Assembly (NCBI RefSeq): GCF_047807365.1
Contig: NZ_JBLOUI010000009.1
Location: forward strand, 1-59,029
Length of the DNA: 59,029 bases
Reading direction: 5' to 3'
Source of the DNA: Peptacetobacter sp900539645
GTDB taxonomy: Bacteria; Bacillota; Clostridia; Peptostreptococcales; Peptostreptococcaceae
The translations under genes were made by a program, and so were the position numbers. Below are positions 26,541 through 35,770 of this stretch, in pieces; position 1 is the stretch's first letter; every line of letters begins with the position of its first letter. Under the pieces are notes generated by a model, which had not been told where the DNA came from, did not search any database, and was given only the letters and a program-made list of their open reading frames with translations.

Positions 26541-28217
26541 ATGGGATTCAAATCTGATATCGAAATAGCACAGGAAGCTAAACCTTTAGACATAAGAGAG
26601 GTTGCTAAAAAAGTTGGTCTTTCAGAAGACGATATAGAACTTTACGGAAAATATAAAGCAAAAGTTGACTACAATTTATTAAAAAAAGATACAGGGAAAA
26701 AAGCTAAATTAATACTTGCAACAGCAATAAACCCTACTCCAGCAGGAGAAGGTAAAACAACTACAACAATAGGTGTTGCAGATGCATTCTCAAGATTAGG
26801 AAAAAATGCATTAGTTGCTCTTAGAGAACCATCACTAGGACCAGTTTTCGGTATAAAAGGTGGAGCTGCAGGTGGAGGATATGCACAGGTAGTTCCAATG
26901 GAAGATATAAACCTTCATTTCACAGGTGACTTCCACGCAATAGGAGCAGCAAACAACTTATTAGCTGCTATGCTTGATAACCACATACATCAGGGAAATG
27001 CTCTTAATATAGACACAAGAAGCATAACTTGGAGAAGATGTGTAGACATGAATGACAGACAGCTTAGAAATGTTGTAGACGGATTAGGAAGAAGAGTAGA
27101 CGGTGTAACAAGAGAAGATGGATTCGATATAACAGTTGCTTCAGAAGTAATGGCTGCTTTCTGTTTAGCAAATGATATAGCTGACTTAAAAGAAAGATTA
27201 GGTGACATAATAGTTGCTTATAACTACGATGGAGAACCTGTAACAGCTAGAGAATTAAAAGCTAATGGAGCTATGGCTGCATTATTAAAAGACGCATTAA
27301 AACCAAACTTAGTTCAGACATTAGAAGGAACACCAGCATTTGTACATGGTGGACCATTTGCTAATATAGCTCATGGATGTAACTCTGTTATAGCTACAAA
27401 AATGGCTATGCATTTCTCAGATTACGTATTAACAGAAGCAGGATTCGGTGCTGACTTAGGTGCTGAAAAATTCATAGATATAAAATGTAGAATGGCTGAC
27501 TTAAAACCAGATGCTGTTATAATAGTTGCTACAATAAGAGCATTAAAATACAATGGTGGAGTAGCTAAAGAGCAGTTAAATGAAGAAAACTTAGAAGCAC
27601 TTGAAAAAGGTCTTCCAAACTTATTAAAACACGTAGAAAACATAACTAAAGTATTTGGATTACCAGCAGTTGTTGCTATAAATAGATTCCCAATGGATAC
27701 AGAAGCTGAGCTTAAATTAGTAGAAGATAAATGTAAAGAATTAGGTGTAAATGTTGCATTATCTGAAGTTTGGGCAAAAGGTGGAGAAGGTGGAATCGAA
27801 GTAGCTAAAGAAGTTTTAAGATTAATAGACGAAGAAGAAAATAACTTCCAGTTCTGCTACGAAGAAGACCTATCAATAAAAGAAAAAATAAACGCAATAG
27901 CAACAAAAATATACGGAGCTGATGGTGTAGATTTCACTAAAGAAGCTGAAAAAGAAATAGCTAAATTTGAAAGATTAGGATTCAATAAATTACCAATATG
28001 TATGGCAAAAACTCAGTACTCATTAACTGATGACCAGACTAAACTTGGTAGACCAGAAGGATTCAGAATAACAGTTAGAGATTTAACTGTATCAGCTGGT
28101 GCAGGATTTATAGTAGCTCTTACTGGTGCTATAATGAAAATGCCTGGACTTCCAAAATCTCCAGCTGCAGAAAGAATAGATGTTGATGAAAACGGAGTAA
28201 TATCAGGACTATTCTAA
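26541..28217 (+). CDS. fhs: Formate-tetrahydrofolate ligase
   Basis: 558 residues. Makes 10-formyl-THF from formate, THF and ATP, the first THF step of the methyl branch. The P-loop-like INPTPAGEGKTTTTIG, the LREPSLGPVFGIKGGAAGGG stretch and the C-terminal DLTVSAGAGFIVALTGAIM are family signatures. ATG 26541 is chosen over the upstream frame because TTGGAGGGAATTAAC precedes it. Codon use is strongly biased, as in a highly expressed gene. Partner genes fchA, folD, metV and metF are at 47037-50262. Confidence 0.97.
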   Translation: MGFKSDIEIAQEAKPLDIREVAKKVGLSEDDIELYGKYKAKVDYNLLKKDTGKKAKLILATAINPTPAGEGKTTTTIGVADAFSRLGKNALVALREPSLGPVFGIKGGAAGGGYAQVVPMEDINLHFTGDFHAIGAANNLLAAMLDNHIHQGNALNIDTRSITWRRCVDMNDRQLRNVVDGLGRRVDGVTREDGFDITVASEVMAAFCLANDIADLKERLGDIIVAYNYDGEPVTARELKANGAMAALLKDALKPNLVQTLEGTPAFVHGGPFANIAHGCNSVIATKMAMHFSDYVLTEAGFGADLGAEKFIDIKCRMADLKPDAVIIVATIRALKYNGGVAKEQLNEENLEALEKGLPNLLKHVENITKVFGLPAVVAINRFPMDTEAELKLVEDKCKELGVNVALSEVWAKGGEGGIEVAKEVLRLIDEEENNFQFCYEEDLSIKEKINAIATKIYGADGVDFTKEAEKEIAKFERLGFNKLPICMAKTQYSLTDDQTKLGRPEGFRITVRDLTVSAGAGFIVALTGAIMKMPGLPKSPAAERIDVDENGVISGLF

Positions 28218-28247
28218 TTTAAAATTTGATTTGTAGATTGTTTAATA

Positions 28248-28282
28248 GAATCCCCGGATTTTTTTAAATTCGGGGATTTTTT
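28248..28282 (+). terminator. Terminator after fhs
   Basis: AATCCCCG (28248-28255) pairs with CGGGGATT (28270-28277) with inner ATTT/AAAT, followed by T. Confidence 0.85.
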
Positions 28283-28322
28283 ATGTTATAATATACTATA
28301 CTACGCAAAAAGAGGTGAAAAT

Positions 28323-28832
28323 ATGACGATCAAAACTAGAAATGAAATAAGCGAAAAAGATATGATAGAGGTTATGAAATTTGGAATACCAAAATTTTAT
28401 TCTATAATGAGTTTATTCTTTGGTGTCTTTGGAATAGCTATGGGATTTTACGGAATAAATAAAGGTAAAACTTTTGCAGCAATAGCTTCTATACTTCTTG
28501 CAATAGGTATACTTATTTGGAGATTCTATTATCTACCAGTTAAAATGGGTAAACGCCAGTATAGAGCTAAATTACAGGCTCAAGGCGGTAAAGAAATGGT
28601 TCAAAATGTAAACTTTTTCAATAACCATGCAGAAATGATAACAAGTGGATCAAAAATGATAAAATTAAAATATGCTGATATGCATATGATGAGAGAAACT
28701 AAGGATAAATTAGTAATAATCCTAGGAAATGATGTAGTCATGATAATTAAAAAAGATGGATTTAAAGAGGGAACAGTTCAGGATTTAAAAGATTTACTAA
28801 TCCCTATAATTAACAATAATGAGGCTAAATAG
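28323..28832 (+). CDS. YcxB-like membrane protein (paralogue 1)
   Basis: 169 residues. Two membrane segments (about 26-45 and 51-67) are followed by a cytoplasmic beta-rich YcxB-like domain containing KLKYADMHMMRETKDKLVIIL and the KKDGF signature. Function unknown. The next gene is a paralogue 21 bases away with the same layout, so the pair arose by duplication. Confidence 0.7.
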   Translation: MTIKTRNEISEKDMIEVMKFGIPKFYSIMSLFFGVFGIAMGFYGINKGKTFAAIASILLAIGILIWRFYYLPVKMGKRQYRAKLQAQGGKEMVQNVNFFNNHAEMITSGSKMIKLKYADMHMMRETKDKLVIILGNDVVMIIKKDGFKEGTVQDLKDLLIPIINNNEAK

Positions 28833-28853
28833 TAATAGATGGAGGAGTAAAAA

Positions 28854-29372
28854 TTGGCAAAATCAGAAATAATAAAAGCTAGAAATACTAGCTATATAAC
28901 AAAAGAAGATTATGTAGAATCAGTAAAACTTTCTACAAATAGAAAAATAAAAACAGTAAGTATAATATTGAGTTTAATATTAGTTGTTGTAGGTGGATAT
29001 GGTGCATTTACAGGAGCTATTGCATACGGACTAGCATTTGCAATATTTGGACTTGTTATGCTTATATGGGAATTATTCATATCTTATAACGTACTTGGAT
29101 CAAAAAGTTTTAAAAAAGTTGTAGAAGAAAATGGTACTGACAAGATAAAATTAAAAATAGACTTTTATAAAGATCACTTAGTATTAAATAATCAGAATGG
29201 ATTAAAATCAGAATTAAAATATAGAAAGATACAGAAGATGGGAAGAGGACAGAATGTAGTAGTTTTAGTTTTTAATAAAGATTATGCGGTTACATTTAAA
29301 AAAGATGGCTTCACATATGGAGATTTTGAAACTGTAGAAGATTTAATATATGCAGCAAGAGGAATGAAATAG
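28854..29372 (+). CDS. YcxB-like membrane protein (paralogue 2)
   Basis: 172 residues, TTG start behind ATGGAGGAG. Same layout as the upstream gene: two membrane segments (about 37-75) and a YcxB-like domain with ELKYRKIQKM and TFKKDGFTYGD. The two proteins are well diverged outside these motifs. A terminator follows directly (29368-29395). Confidence 0.7.
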   Translation: MAKSEIIKARNTSYITKEDYVESVKLSTNRKIKTVSIILSLILVVVGGYGAFTGAIAYGLAFAIFGLVMLIWELFISYNVLGSKSFKKVVEENGTDKIKLKIDFYKDHLVLNNQNGLKSELKYRKIQKMGRGQNVVVLVFNKDYAVTFKKDGFTYGDFETVEDLIYAARGMK

Positions 29373-29395
29373 GGGTAATAAGCCTCTATTTTTTT
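29368..29395 (+). terminator. Terminator after the YcxB-like pair
   Basis: AATAGGGG overlaps the stop codon and pairs with CCTCTATT (one G-T pair), then seven T. Confidence 0.75.
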
Positions 29396-29461
29396 GCCTA
29401 AAATGGGAGTTAGATTAATAAACAAATTTGTCAGAAAATTAAAATTTAACAGAAAAAAGTA

Positions 29462-29536
29462 TTGACTAAATTTTCGGAAAAGTATATTATATAAAGCAAG
29501 AAAAAGATGTATACAGTATTAGTGCATTATGTATAC
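29462..29536 (+). promoter_or_regulatory. Promoter and candidate operator of the leucine-valine operon
   Basis: TTGACT 29462-29467, a 17-base spacer, TATTAT 29485-29490. Just downstream are two copies of the palindrome GTATAC (29509-29514 and 29531-29536), 22 bases apart, which is close to two helical turns. They could form a repressor site overlapping the early transcript. There is no T-box or long leader before leuA. Confidence 0.45.
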
Positions 29537-29560
29537 TTTATGCAAGATGGAGGTGAAGAA

Positions 29561-31246
29561 ATGAATTATAACAAGTATAAAAAATTTGAAACAATAAAAC
29601 TAAAAGATCGTACTTGGCCGGACAATGAAATAACTAAAGCGCCAATATGGTGTTCTGTTGATTTACGCGATGGAAACCAGTCACTGATTACGCCTATGAA
29701 TATAGACGAAAAAGTAGAGATGTTTCAGCTATTAGTAAAACTTGGATTTAAAGAAATCGAAGTTGGTTTTCCATCTTCTTCACAGATAGAATATGATTTT
29801 TTAAGACTGCTTATTGAGGATAATCTCATACCAGATGATGTAACAGTTCAGGTTCTTACACAGGCAAGAGAACATCTCATAAGAAGAACTTTTGATGCGC
29901 TTAAAGGTTTGGATAAGGCCATAGTTCATATATATAATTCAACATCAATACTTCAGAGAAATGTAGTTTTTAATAAAAATAAAGATGAAATAAAAGAAAT
30001 AGCAGTAGAAGGGACTAAACTTGTAAAAACTCTATCGGAAGAGTTTGACGGCAAGGTAATTCTTGAGTATTCTCCAGAGAGTTTTACAGGAACAGAAGTC
30101 GATTATGCACTAGATGTATGCGAGGCAGTTATGGATACATGGGGAGCAGATGAAAATAATAAAGTTATAATAAATCTGCCTTCGACCGTCGAAATGGATA
30201 CACCTAATGTTTATGCAGATCAGATTGAATGGATGTGCAAAAACTTTTCAAATAGAGATAGAGTCATATTGAGTGTTCATACACATAATGACAGAGGTTG
30301 TGGAGTTGCTTCTACTGAATTGGCATTGCTTGCTGGTGCTGATAGAGTGGAAGCAACTTTATTTGGTAATGGAGAAAGAACAGGAAATGTGGATGTTGTA
30401 ACTCTTGCACTTAATCTTTTCTCACATGGAATTGATCCAAAGCTTGAGCTTTCTGACATGAATAAGATTAAAGAGATTTATGAAAGATGTACAAAGATGG
30501 ATGTTCCACCAAGACATCCATATGGAGGACAATTAGTATTCACAGCTTTCTCAGGAAGTCACCAGGATGCAATAAATAAAGGAATGCATGCCTATAAAGA
30601 AAGAAAATCAGAGATTTGGGAGGTGCCATATCTTCCAATAGATCCAGCAGATTTAAATAGACAGTATGAACCTATTGTAAGAATAAACTCTCAATCTGGA
30701 AAAGGTGGAGTATACTTTGTTCTTGATACAATATACGGGTATAATGTTCCAAAACAGTTACGGATTGATTTTTCAAAAATTATACAGAAAATTAGTGAAA
30801 AAGAAGGAGAAGTGTCATCAGAAAAAGTATTTGAACATTTTGATGATGAGTATATAAATATAGAAAAACCATATAAGTTAAAAAAATACAAGATATTTGA
30901 TATCAGTGATGAAAACAATGAGTTTGAAAGAAAGGCTGAGTTAAATGTTGAAGTAAATGGAAAAGTTAAAAATATAGTCGGTTATGGAAATGGTCCTATA
31001 GACGCTGTTAAAGATGCGTTTAATAAGAGTGATGATTTTATAGATACAAAACTTCTTGATTACAGTGAGCACGCACTTACATCAGGATCATCAGCAAAGG
31101 CAGCTGCTTATATAAAACTTAAACCACTAAAAAATGAAAGTTATGAATTTGGTGTAGGAGTACATCCTAATATAACTACAGCAACAATAATGGCTATGGT
31201 TTCAGCAATGAATAGATTATACAAAATATCAGAGAAAGAAGGGTAG
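29561..31246 (+). CDS. leuA: 2-isopropylmalate synthase (long, yeast-type)
   Basis: 561 residues. Condenses acetyl-CoA with 2-oxoisovalerate, the first committed leucine step. The N-terminal RTWPDNEITKAP and CSVDLRDGNQSL identify the long actinobacterial/yeast-type LeuA rather than the short E. coli type; the HTHNDRGCGVA metal site follows. The C-terminal 130 residues are the allosteric leucine-binding domain (GVGVHPNITTATIMAM). ATG 29561 is used because GGAGGTG precedes it. First gene of an eight-gene operon. Confidence 0.92.
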   Translation: MNYNKYKKFETIKLKDRTWPDNEITKAPIWCSVDLRDGNQSLITPMNIDEKVEMFQLLVKLGFKEIEVGFPSSSQIEYDFLRLLIEDNLIPDDVTVQVLTQAREHLIRRTFDALKGLDKAIVHIYNSTSILQRNVVFNKNKDEIKEIAVEGTKLVKTLSEEFDGKVILEYSPESFTGTEVDYALDVCEAVMDTWGADENNKVIINLPSTVEMDTPNVYADQIEWMCKNFSNRDRVILSVHTHNDRGCGVASTELALLAGADRVEATLFGNGERTGNVDVVTLALNLFSHGIDPKLELSDMNKIKEIYERCTKMDVPPRHPYGGQLVFTAFSGSHQDAINKGMHAYKERKSEIWEVPYLPIDPADLNRQYEPIVRINSQSGKGGVYFVLDTIYGYNVPKQLRIDFSKIIQKISEKEGEVSSEKVFEHFDDEYINIEKPYKLKKYKIFDISDENNEFERKAELNVEVNGKVKNIVGYGNGPIDAVKDAFNKSDDFIDTKLLDYSEHALTSGSSAKAAAYIKLKPLKNESYEFGVGVHPNITTATIMAMVSAMNRLYKISEKEG

Positions 31247-31249
31247 GAT

Positions 31250-31726
31250 ATGGAAAAACTAGTTTTATCTATACTAGTAAACGATGGAGCAGGTATTCTT
31301 ACAAGAATTAGTGGATTATTTGCAAGAAGAGGATACAGTATTCTAAGTATATCAGCTGGACCAACAGAGAAAAAAGGTTTATCAAGGCTCACAGTTGTTG
31401 CACAGGGAGAAGCACAAATCTTTGAACAGATAGAAAAGCAAGTTAAAAAACTAGAAGATGTCATAGAAGTAAATATACTTAATCCTGAGAAATCTGTTTT
31501 AAGAGAACTTGTAATGATAAAAGTAAAAGCTGATCACAGTAAAAGACAGGCTATTTCAGCTGTATCAGATATATTTAGGGCAAAAATAGTAGATGTATCA
31601 AAAGAATCTATGACTCTAGAGGTTACAGGTGATAGTTTAAAAATTGATGGACTTATAGAACTTCTTGAAGAATTTGAAATTATGGAAATAGTAAGAACAG
31701 GTTTATCAGCGATTAAAAGAGGATAA
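31250..31726 (+). CDS. ilvN: Acetolactate synthase small (regulatory) subunit
   Basis: 158 residues, with an N-terminal ACT domain (LSILVNDGAGILTRISGLFARRGY) and a C-terminal ACT-like domain (TGDSLKIDGLIELLEEFEI). It binds valine and regulates the catalytic subunit IlvB, which is encoded at the far end of the same operon rather than next to it. It starts three bases after leuA. Confidence 0.92.
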   Translation: MEKLVLSILVNDGAGILTRISGLFARRGYSILSISAGPTEKKGLSRLTVVAQGEAQIFEQIEKQVKKLEDVIEVNILNPEKSVLRELVMIKVKADHSKRQAISAVSDIFRAKIVDVSKESMTLEVTGDSLKIDGLIELLEEFEIMEIVRTGLSAIKRG

Positions 31727-31817
31727 AGTAAAAACTAAAAAGACAAAATCAAAAGCATAAAAACTAAAAAACTAAAACTAAAAAAGGATAAAAGACTAAA
31801 AAAAGGAGATGCTAAAA

Positions 31818-32834
31818 ATGGCAAAAATATATTATTTAGAAGAATGTAATCAGAAATTATTAGAAGGAAAAACAGTAGCAATAATAGGATATGGTTCACA
31901 GGGACATGCACATGCACTAAATCTTAGAGATAGCGGTGTTAAAGTAATAGTTGGTCTTTATGAAGGATCTAAATCATGGAAAAAAGCTGAAGAACAGGGA
32001 TTTGAAGTATATACATCTGCTGAAGCAGCTAAAAAAGCCGATATAGTTATGATACTTATAAATGATGAATTACAGGCAAAACTTTATAAAAATGAAATAG
32101 AACCAAATCTTGAAAAAGGAAATATGCTTATGTTTGCCCATGGATTTAATATACATTTTGGACAGATAGTTCCTCCAGAAGGTGTAGATGTTACTATGAT
32201 AGCACCAAAAGCACCAGGACATACTGTAAGAAGCGAATATTGTGCAGGTAAAGGAACTCCTTGTCTTATAGCTGTTGAACAGGATGCTACAGGAAATGCA
32301 AAAGATTTAGCACTTGCATATGGAGCTGCTATAGGTGGAGCAAGAGCAGGACTTCTTGAAACAACATTTAAAACAGAAACAGAAACAGACTTATTTGGAG
32401 AACAGGCTGTATTATGTGGTGGTATATGTGCACTAATGCAGGCAGGATATGACACTTTAGTAGAAGCAGGATATGACCCTGAAAATGCATATTTCGAATG
32501 TGTGCATGAAATGAAATTAATAGTTGACCTTATATACCAGTCTGGATTTGAAGGAATGAGATACTCAATATCTAACACAGCTGAATACGGAGACTATGTA
32601 ACTGGTCCTAAAATAATAACAGATGAAACAAAAGCTTCGATGAAAAAAATATTAAAAGATATACAGGATGGAAGCTTTGCAAGAGAATTCCTTCTTGAAA
32701 TGTCAGAAGCAGGAGGACAGGCTCATTTCAAAGCTATGAGAAAACTTGCTCAGGAACATGATTCTGAAAAAGTAGGAAAAGAAATAAGAAGCCTATACAG
32801 TTGGTCAGATGAAGATAAATTAATAAATAACTAA
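31818..32834 (+). CDS. ilvC: Ketol-acid reductoisomerase
   Basis: 338 residues. Converts acetolactate or acetohydroxybutyrate to the dihydroxy acid with NAD(P)H. The nucleotide site IIGYGSQGHAHALNLRDSG is at the N terminus, and KAPGHTVR and the DLFGEQAVLCGG metal-binding stretch follow. ATG 31818 is used because AAAGGAG lies ten bases upstream; the ATG at 31809 abuts that site. The 90 bases before it are about three-quarters A, with repeated ACTAAAA units. Confidence 0.95.
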   Translation: MAKIYYLEECNQKLLEGKTVAIIGYGSQGHAHALNLRDSGVKVIVGLYEGSKSWKKAEEQGFEVYTSAEAAKKADIVMILINDELQAKLYKNEIEPNLEKGNMLMFAHGFNIHFGQIVPPEGVDVTMIAPKAPGHTVRSEYCAGKGTPCLIAVEQDATGNAKDLALAYGAAIGGARAGLLETTFKTETETDLFGEQAVLCGGICALMQAGYDTLVEAGYDPENAYFECVHEMKLIVDLIYQSGFEGMRYSISNTAEYGDYVTGPKIITDETKASMKKILKDIQDGSFAREFLLEMSEAGGQAHFKAMRKLAQEHDSEKVGKEIRSLYSWSDEDKLINN

Positions 32835-32852
32835 TTAGATTATATACATTTC

Positions 32853-32878
32853 CGGCAGGCATAAAATTATGCTTGCCG
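32853..32878 (+). promoter_or_regulatory. Intercistronic hairpin between ilvC and leuC
   Basis: CGGCAGGCATAA pairs with TTATGCTTGCCG (12 bp, one G-T pair, minimal loop). No T run follows, so it is more likely an mRNA stabiliser or processing site than a terminator. Confidence 0.5.
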
Positions 32879-32904
32879 AAATTTCCTATAAAGGAGGAAA
32901 AACA

Positions 32905-34176
32905 ATGTCTATGACAATGACGCAAAAAATACTAGCAGACCATGCTGGATTAGAAGAAGTAAAGGCAGGGCAGCTTATAGAGGCTAAACTTGATGTGGTT
33001 ATGGCAAATGATATAACTGGTCCAATGGCACTTCCTATATTTAAACAGATGGCAGAAAAAGTATTTGATAAAAATAAAGTAGTGCTTGTACCAGACCATT
33101 TCACTCCAAATAAAGATATAAAATCAGCAGAAAATTCAAAGGCGATAAGAGAATTTTCTCTTTCTCAATGTCTTACACATCATATGGAGCAGGGAAAATG
33201 TGGCGTTGAACATGCAATACTTCCTGAAAGAGGTATAGTTGCAGCAGGAGAGTGTATAGTTGGTGCAGATTCACATACATGTACTTATGGTGCGCTTGGA
33301 GCATTTTCTACTGGTGTTGGAACGACAGATATAGCAACTGCAATGGCTACTGGTGAGTTATGGTTTAAAGTTCCATCAGCGATAAAATTTGTTCTTAAAG
33401 GTAAACTTAATCCTTATGTAGGCGGAAAAGACGTAATACTTCACATAATAGGAATGATAGGGGTAGATGGAGCTCTTTATAAATCTATGGAGTTTGTAGG
33501 AGAGGGTGTATCTGAACTTACTATGGACGAAAGATTTACTATATGTAATATGGCAATAGAAGCTGGAGCAAAAAATGGAATATTCCCTGTTGATGAAAAA
33601 ACAAGAGAGTATCTTGACAATCATACTGACAAAAAATATAAAGAATTCTGTGCGGATGATGATGCGGAGTATGATGATGTAATTGAAATAAATCTTTCTG
33701 AGATAGTACCTACAGTAGCATTTCCACATCTTCCTGGAAATGCACATACAATAGATGAAATAAATGAAAATGAAAAAATAATGATAGATCAGGTTGTAAT
33801 AGGTTCTTGTACAAATGGAAGATTAAGCGACCTTAAAAAAGCCGCAGAAATAATGAAGGGCAAAAAAGTCGCAAATCATGTAAGGGTAATGGTTGTACCA
33901 GCGACTCAAAAAATATTTAAAGAGTGTATGAAGGAAGGTATAGCGGATATTTTTATAGATGCAGGATGTGCTTTTAATACTCCAAGCTGTGGTCCTTGCA
34001 TGGGAGGTCACATGGGAGTTATGGCAAAAGGTGAAAAATGTGTATCTACAACAAATAGAAATTTTGTTGGAAGAATGGGGGACACAGAGTCACTAATATA
34101 TCTTGCTTCTCCTGAGGTAGCTGCAGCAAGTGCAATATGTGGATACATAGCAGATCCAAGAAAGGTGGCAGAGTAA
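32905..34176 (+). CDS. leuC: 3-isopropylmalate dehydratase large subunit
   Basis: 423 residues, aconitase family. The [4Fe-4S] ligands are in GSCTNGRLSD and CAFNTPSCGPCMGG; HTCTYGALGAFSTGVGTTD is also typical. Works with LeuD, encoded one base downstream. ATG 32905 follows AAAGGAGG; the frame upstream of it is not used. Confidence 0.95.
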   Translation: MSMTMTQKILADHAGLEEVKAGQLIEAKLDVVMANDITGPMALPIFKQMAEKVFDKNKVVLVPDHFTPNKDIKSAENSKAIREFSLSQCLTHHMEQGKCGVEHAILPERGIVAAGECIVGADSHTCTYGALGAFSTGVGTTDIATAMATGELWFKVPSAIKFVLKGKLNPYVGGKDVILHIIGMIGVDGALYKSMEFVGEGVSELTMDERFTICNMAIEAGAKNGIFPVDEKTREYLDNHTDKKYKEFCADDDAEYDDVIEINLSEIVPTVAFPHLPGNAHTIDEINENEKIMIDQVVIGSCTNGRLSDLKKAAEIMKGKKVANHVRVMVVPATQKIFKECMKEGIADIFIDAGCAFNTPSCGPCMGGHMGVMAKGEKCVSTTNRNFVGRMGDTESLIYLASPEVAAASAICGYIADPRKVAE

Positions 34177-34177
34177 A

Positions 34178-34672
34178 ATGAAAGCGAATGGAAAAGTTCT
34201 TAAATACGGAGATAATGTCGATACTGATGTAATAATACCTGCTAGATACCTTAATTCATTTGATGCGCAGGAACTGGCAAAACACGCTATGGCGGATATA
34301 GACCCTACATTTGTAGAAAGAGTTGAAAAAGGGGATATAATGGTAGCTGGTAAAAACTTTGGATGTGGCTCATCTAGAGAACACGCACCTCTAGCACTTA
34401 AAACATCTGGAATATCATGTGTAATAGCGGAATCATTTGCAAGAATATTTTACAGAAACTCAATAAACATAGGATTTGCAATACTTGAATGCGAAGAGGC
34501 GGCAAAAGATATCGACGAAGGAAATAATGTAGAGATAGATTTTGACAAAGGAATTATATACAACAAAACAAAGGATAAATGTTACAAGGCGCAGGTATTT
34601 CCTGAATTTCTTCAAAAAATGATAAAGGAAAACGGGCTTGTAAACTATGTAAATAATAAAAAGGAAGGATAA
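34178..34672 (+). CDS. leuD: 3-isopropylmalate dehydratase small subunit
   Basis: 164 residues with the swivel-domain motifs DNVDTDVIIPARYL and GKNFGCGSSREHAP. Forms the isomerase with LeuC. This is the short bacterial/archaeal type. Confidence 0.95.
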   Translation: MKANGKVLKYGDNVDTDVIIPARYLNSFDAQELAKHAMADIDPTFVERVEKGDIMVAGKNFGCGSSREHAPLALKTSGISCVIAESFARIFYRNSINIGFAILECEEAAKDIDEGNNVEIDFDKGIIYNKTKDKCYKAQVFPEFLQKMIKENGLVNYVNNKKEG

Positions 34673-34678
34673 GATATT

Positions 34679-35761
34679 ATGGAAAGGAAGATTGCTGTTA
34701 TCAGGGGAGATGGTATAGGTCCGGAAATAGTAGATGGAGCATTAAAAGTAATAGATGCTATTTCTGAAAAGTATGGGCATAAATTTATATATGAAGATGT
34801 TCTTATGGGAGGAGCATCTATAAATGTATACGGAAAACCTCTGACAGATGAATTTCTTTCTAAGGCAGCAAGTTGTGATGCAATACTTCTTGGAGCTATA
34901 GGTGGAGATGCATCTGTATCGCCATGGTATAAACTGGAATCATTTCTTAGACCAGAAGCTGGACTTTTAAAACTAAGAAAAAGTCTAAACTTATTTGCAA
35001 ATCTTAGACCATCATATCTTTATGATGAGCTAAAAGATGCCTGTCCATTAAAAGAAGAAATCGTGGAAGATGGCTTTGATATGGTTATTATGAGAGAGTT
35101 GACAGGAGGTCTATACTTTGGAGAAAGAGAAACAGTACTGAAAAATGGAGAATATGTAGCACATGATAACCTTGTGTATAGTGAATCGGAAATAAGAAGA
35201 ATTGCGATAAGAGCATTTGATATAGCAAGAAAAAGGAATAAAAAGGTCACAAGTGTAGACAAAGCAAATGTCATAGATACATCTAGATTATGGAGAAAGG
35301 TTGTTGAAGAAGTTTCTAAGGAATATCCTGATGTTGAACTTGAGCACATGCTAGTTGATAATTGTGCAATGCAGCTTATAAAAAATCCAAAACAATTTGA
35401 CGTAATACTTACAGAGAATATGTTTGGCGATATTTTAAGTGATGAAGCTAGTATGATAACTGGCTCAATAGGTATGCTTTCGAGTGCTTCACTTAGAGAT
35501 GATAGTTTTGGAATGTATGAACCAAGTCATGGTAGTGCTCCAGATATAGCTGGAAAAGATATAGCGAACCCGATTGCTACAATACTTTCAGCAGCAATGA
35601 TGCTTAGATATTCATTTGATATGATAGCTGAAGCTAATTCAATTGAAAATGCTGTTAAAAAAGTCCTTGAAGATGGATATAGAACAGTAGATATAATGTC
35701 AGAAGGTAAGAAAGAAGTATCTTGTTCAAAAATGAGTGAACTGATAGCTGACAGAATATAG
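34679..35761 (+). CDS. leuB: 3-isopropylmalate dehydrogenase
   Basis: 360 residues. NAD-dependent oxidative decarboxylation giving 2-oxoisocaproate. RGDGIGPEIV opens the protein, RELTGGLYFGERE binds substrate, and NMFGDILSDEASMITGSIGM with EPSHGSAPDIAGKDIANPIA form the metal and NAD sites. It sits between leuD (six bases) and ilvD (nine bases). Confidence 0.95.
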   Translation: MERKIAVIRGDGIGPEIVDGALKVIDAISEKYGHKFIYEDVLMGGASINVYGKPLTDEFLSKAASCDAILLGAIGGDASVSPWYKLESFLRPEAGLLKLRKSLNLFANLRPSYLYDELKDACPLKEEIVEDGFDMVIMRELTGGLYFGERETVLKNGEYVAHDNLVYSESEIRRIAIRAFDIARKRNKKVTSVDKANVIDTSRLWRKVVEEVSKEYPDVELEHMLVDNCAMQLIKNPKQFDVILTENMFGDILSDEASMITGSIGMLSSASLRDDSFGMYEPSHGSAPDIAGKDIANPIATILSAAMMLRYSFDMIAEANSIENAVKKVLEDGYRTVDIMSEGKKEVSCSKMSELIADRI

Positions 35762-35770
35762 GAGGAAAAT

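Noticed and set aside
32084..32578. 164-codon minus-strand ORF opposite ilvC
   Set aside because: Antisense shadow of a well-supported gene, with atypical composition and no start signals.
32853..32878. Hairpin between ilvC and leuC as an operon-ending terminator
   Set aside because: Strong stem but no T tract; leuC starts 27 bases later with a strong ribosome site and continues the same pathway.
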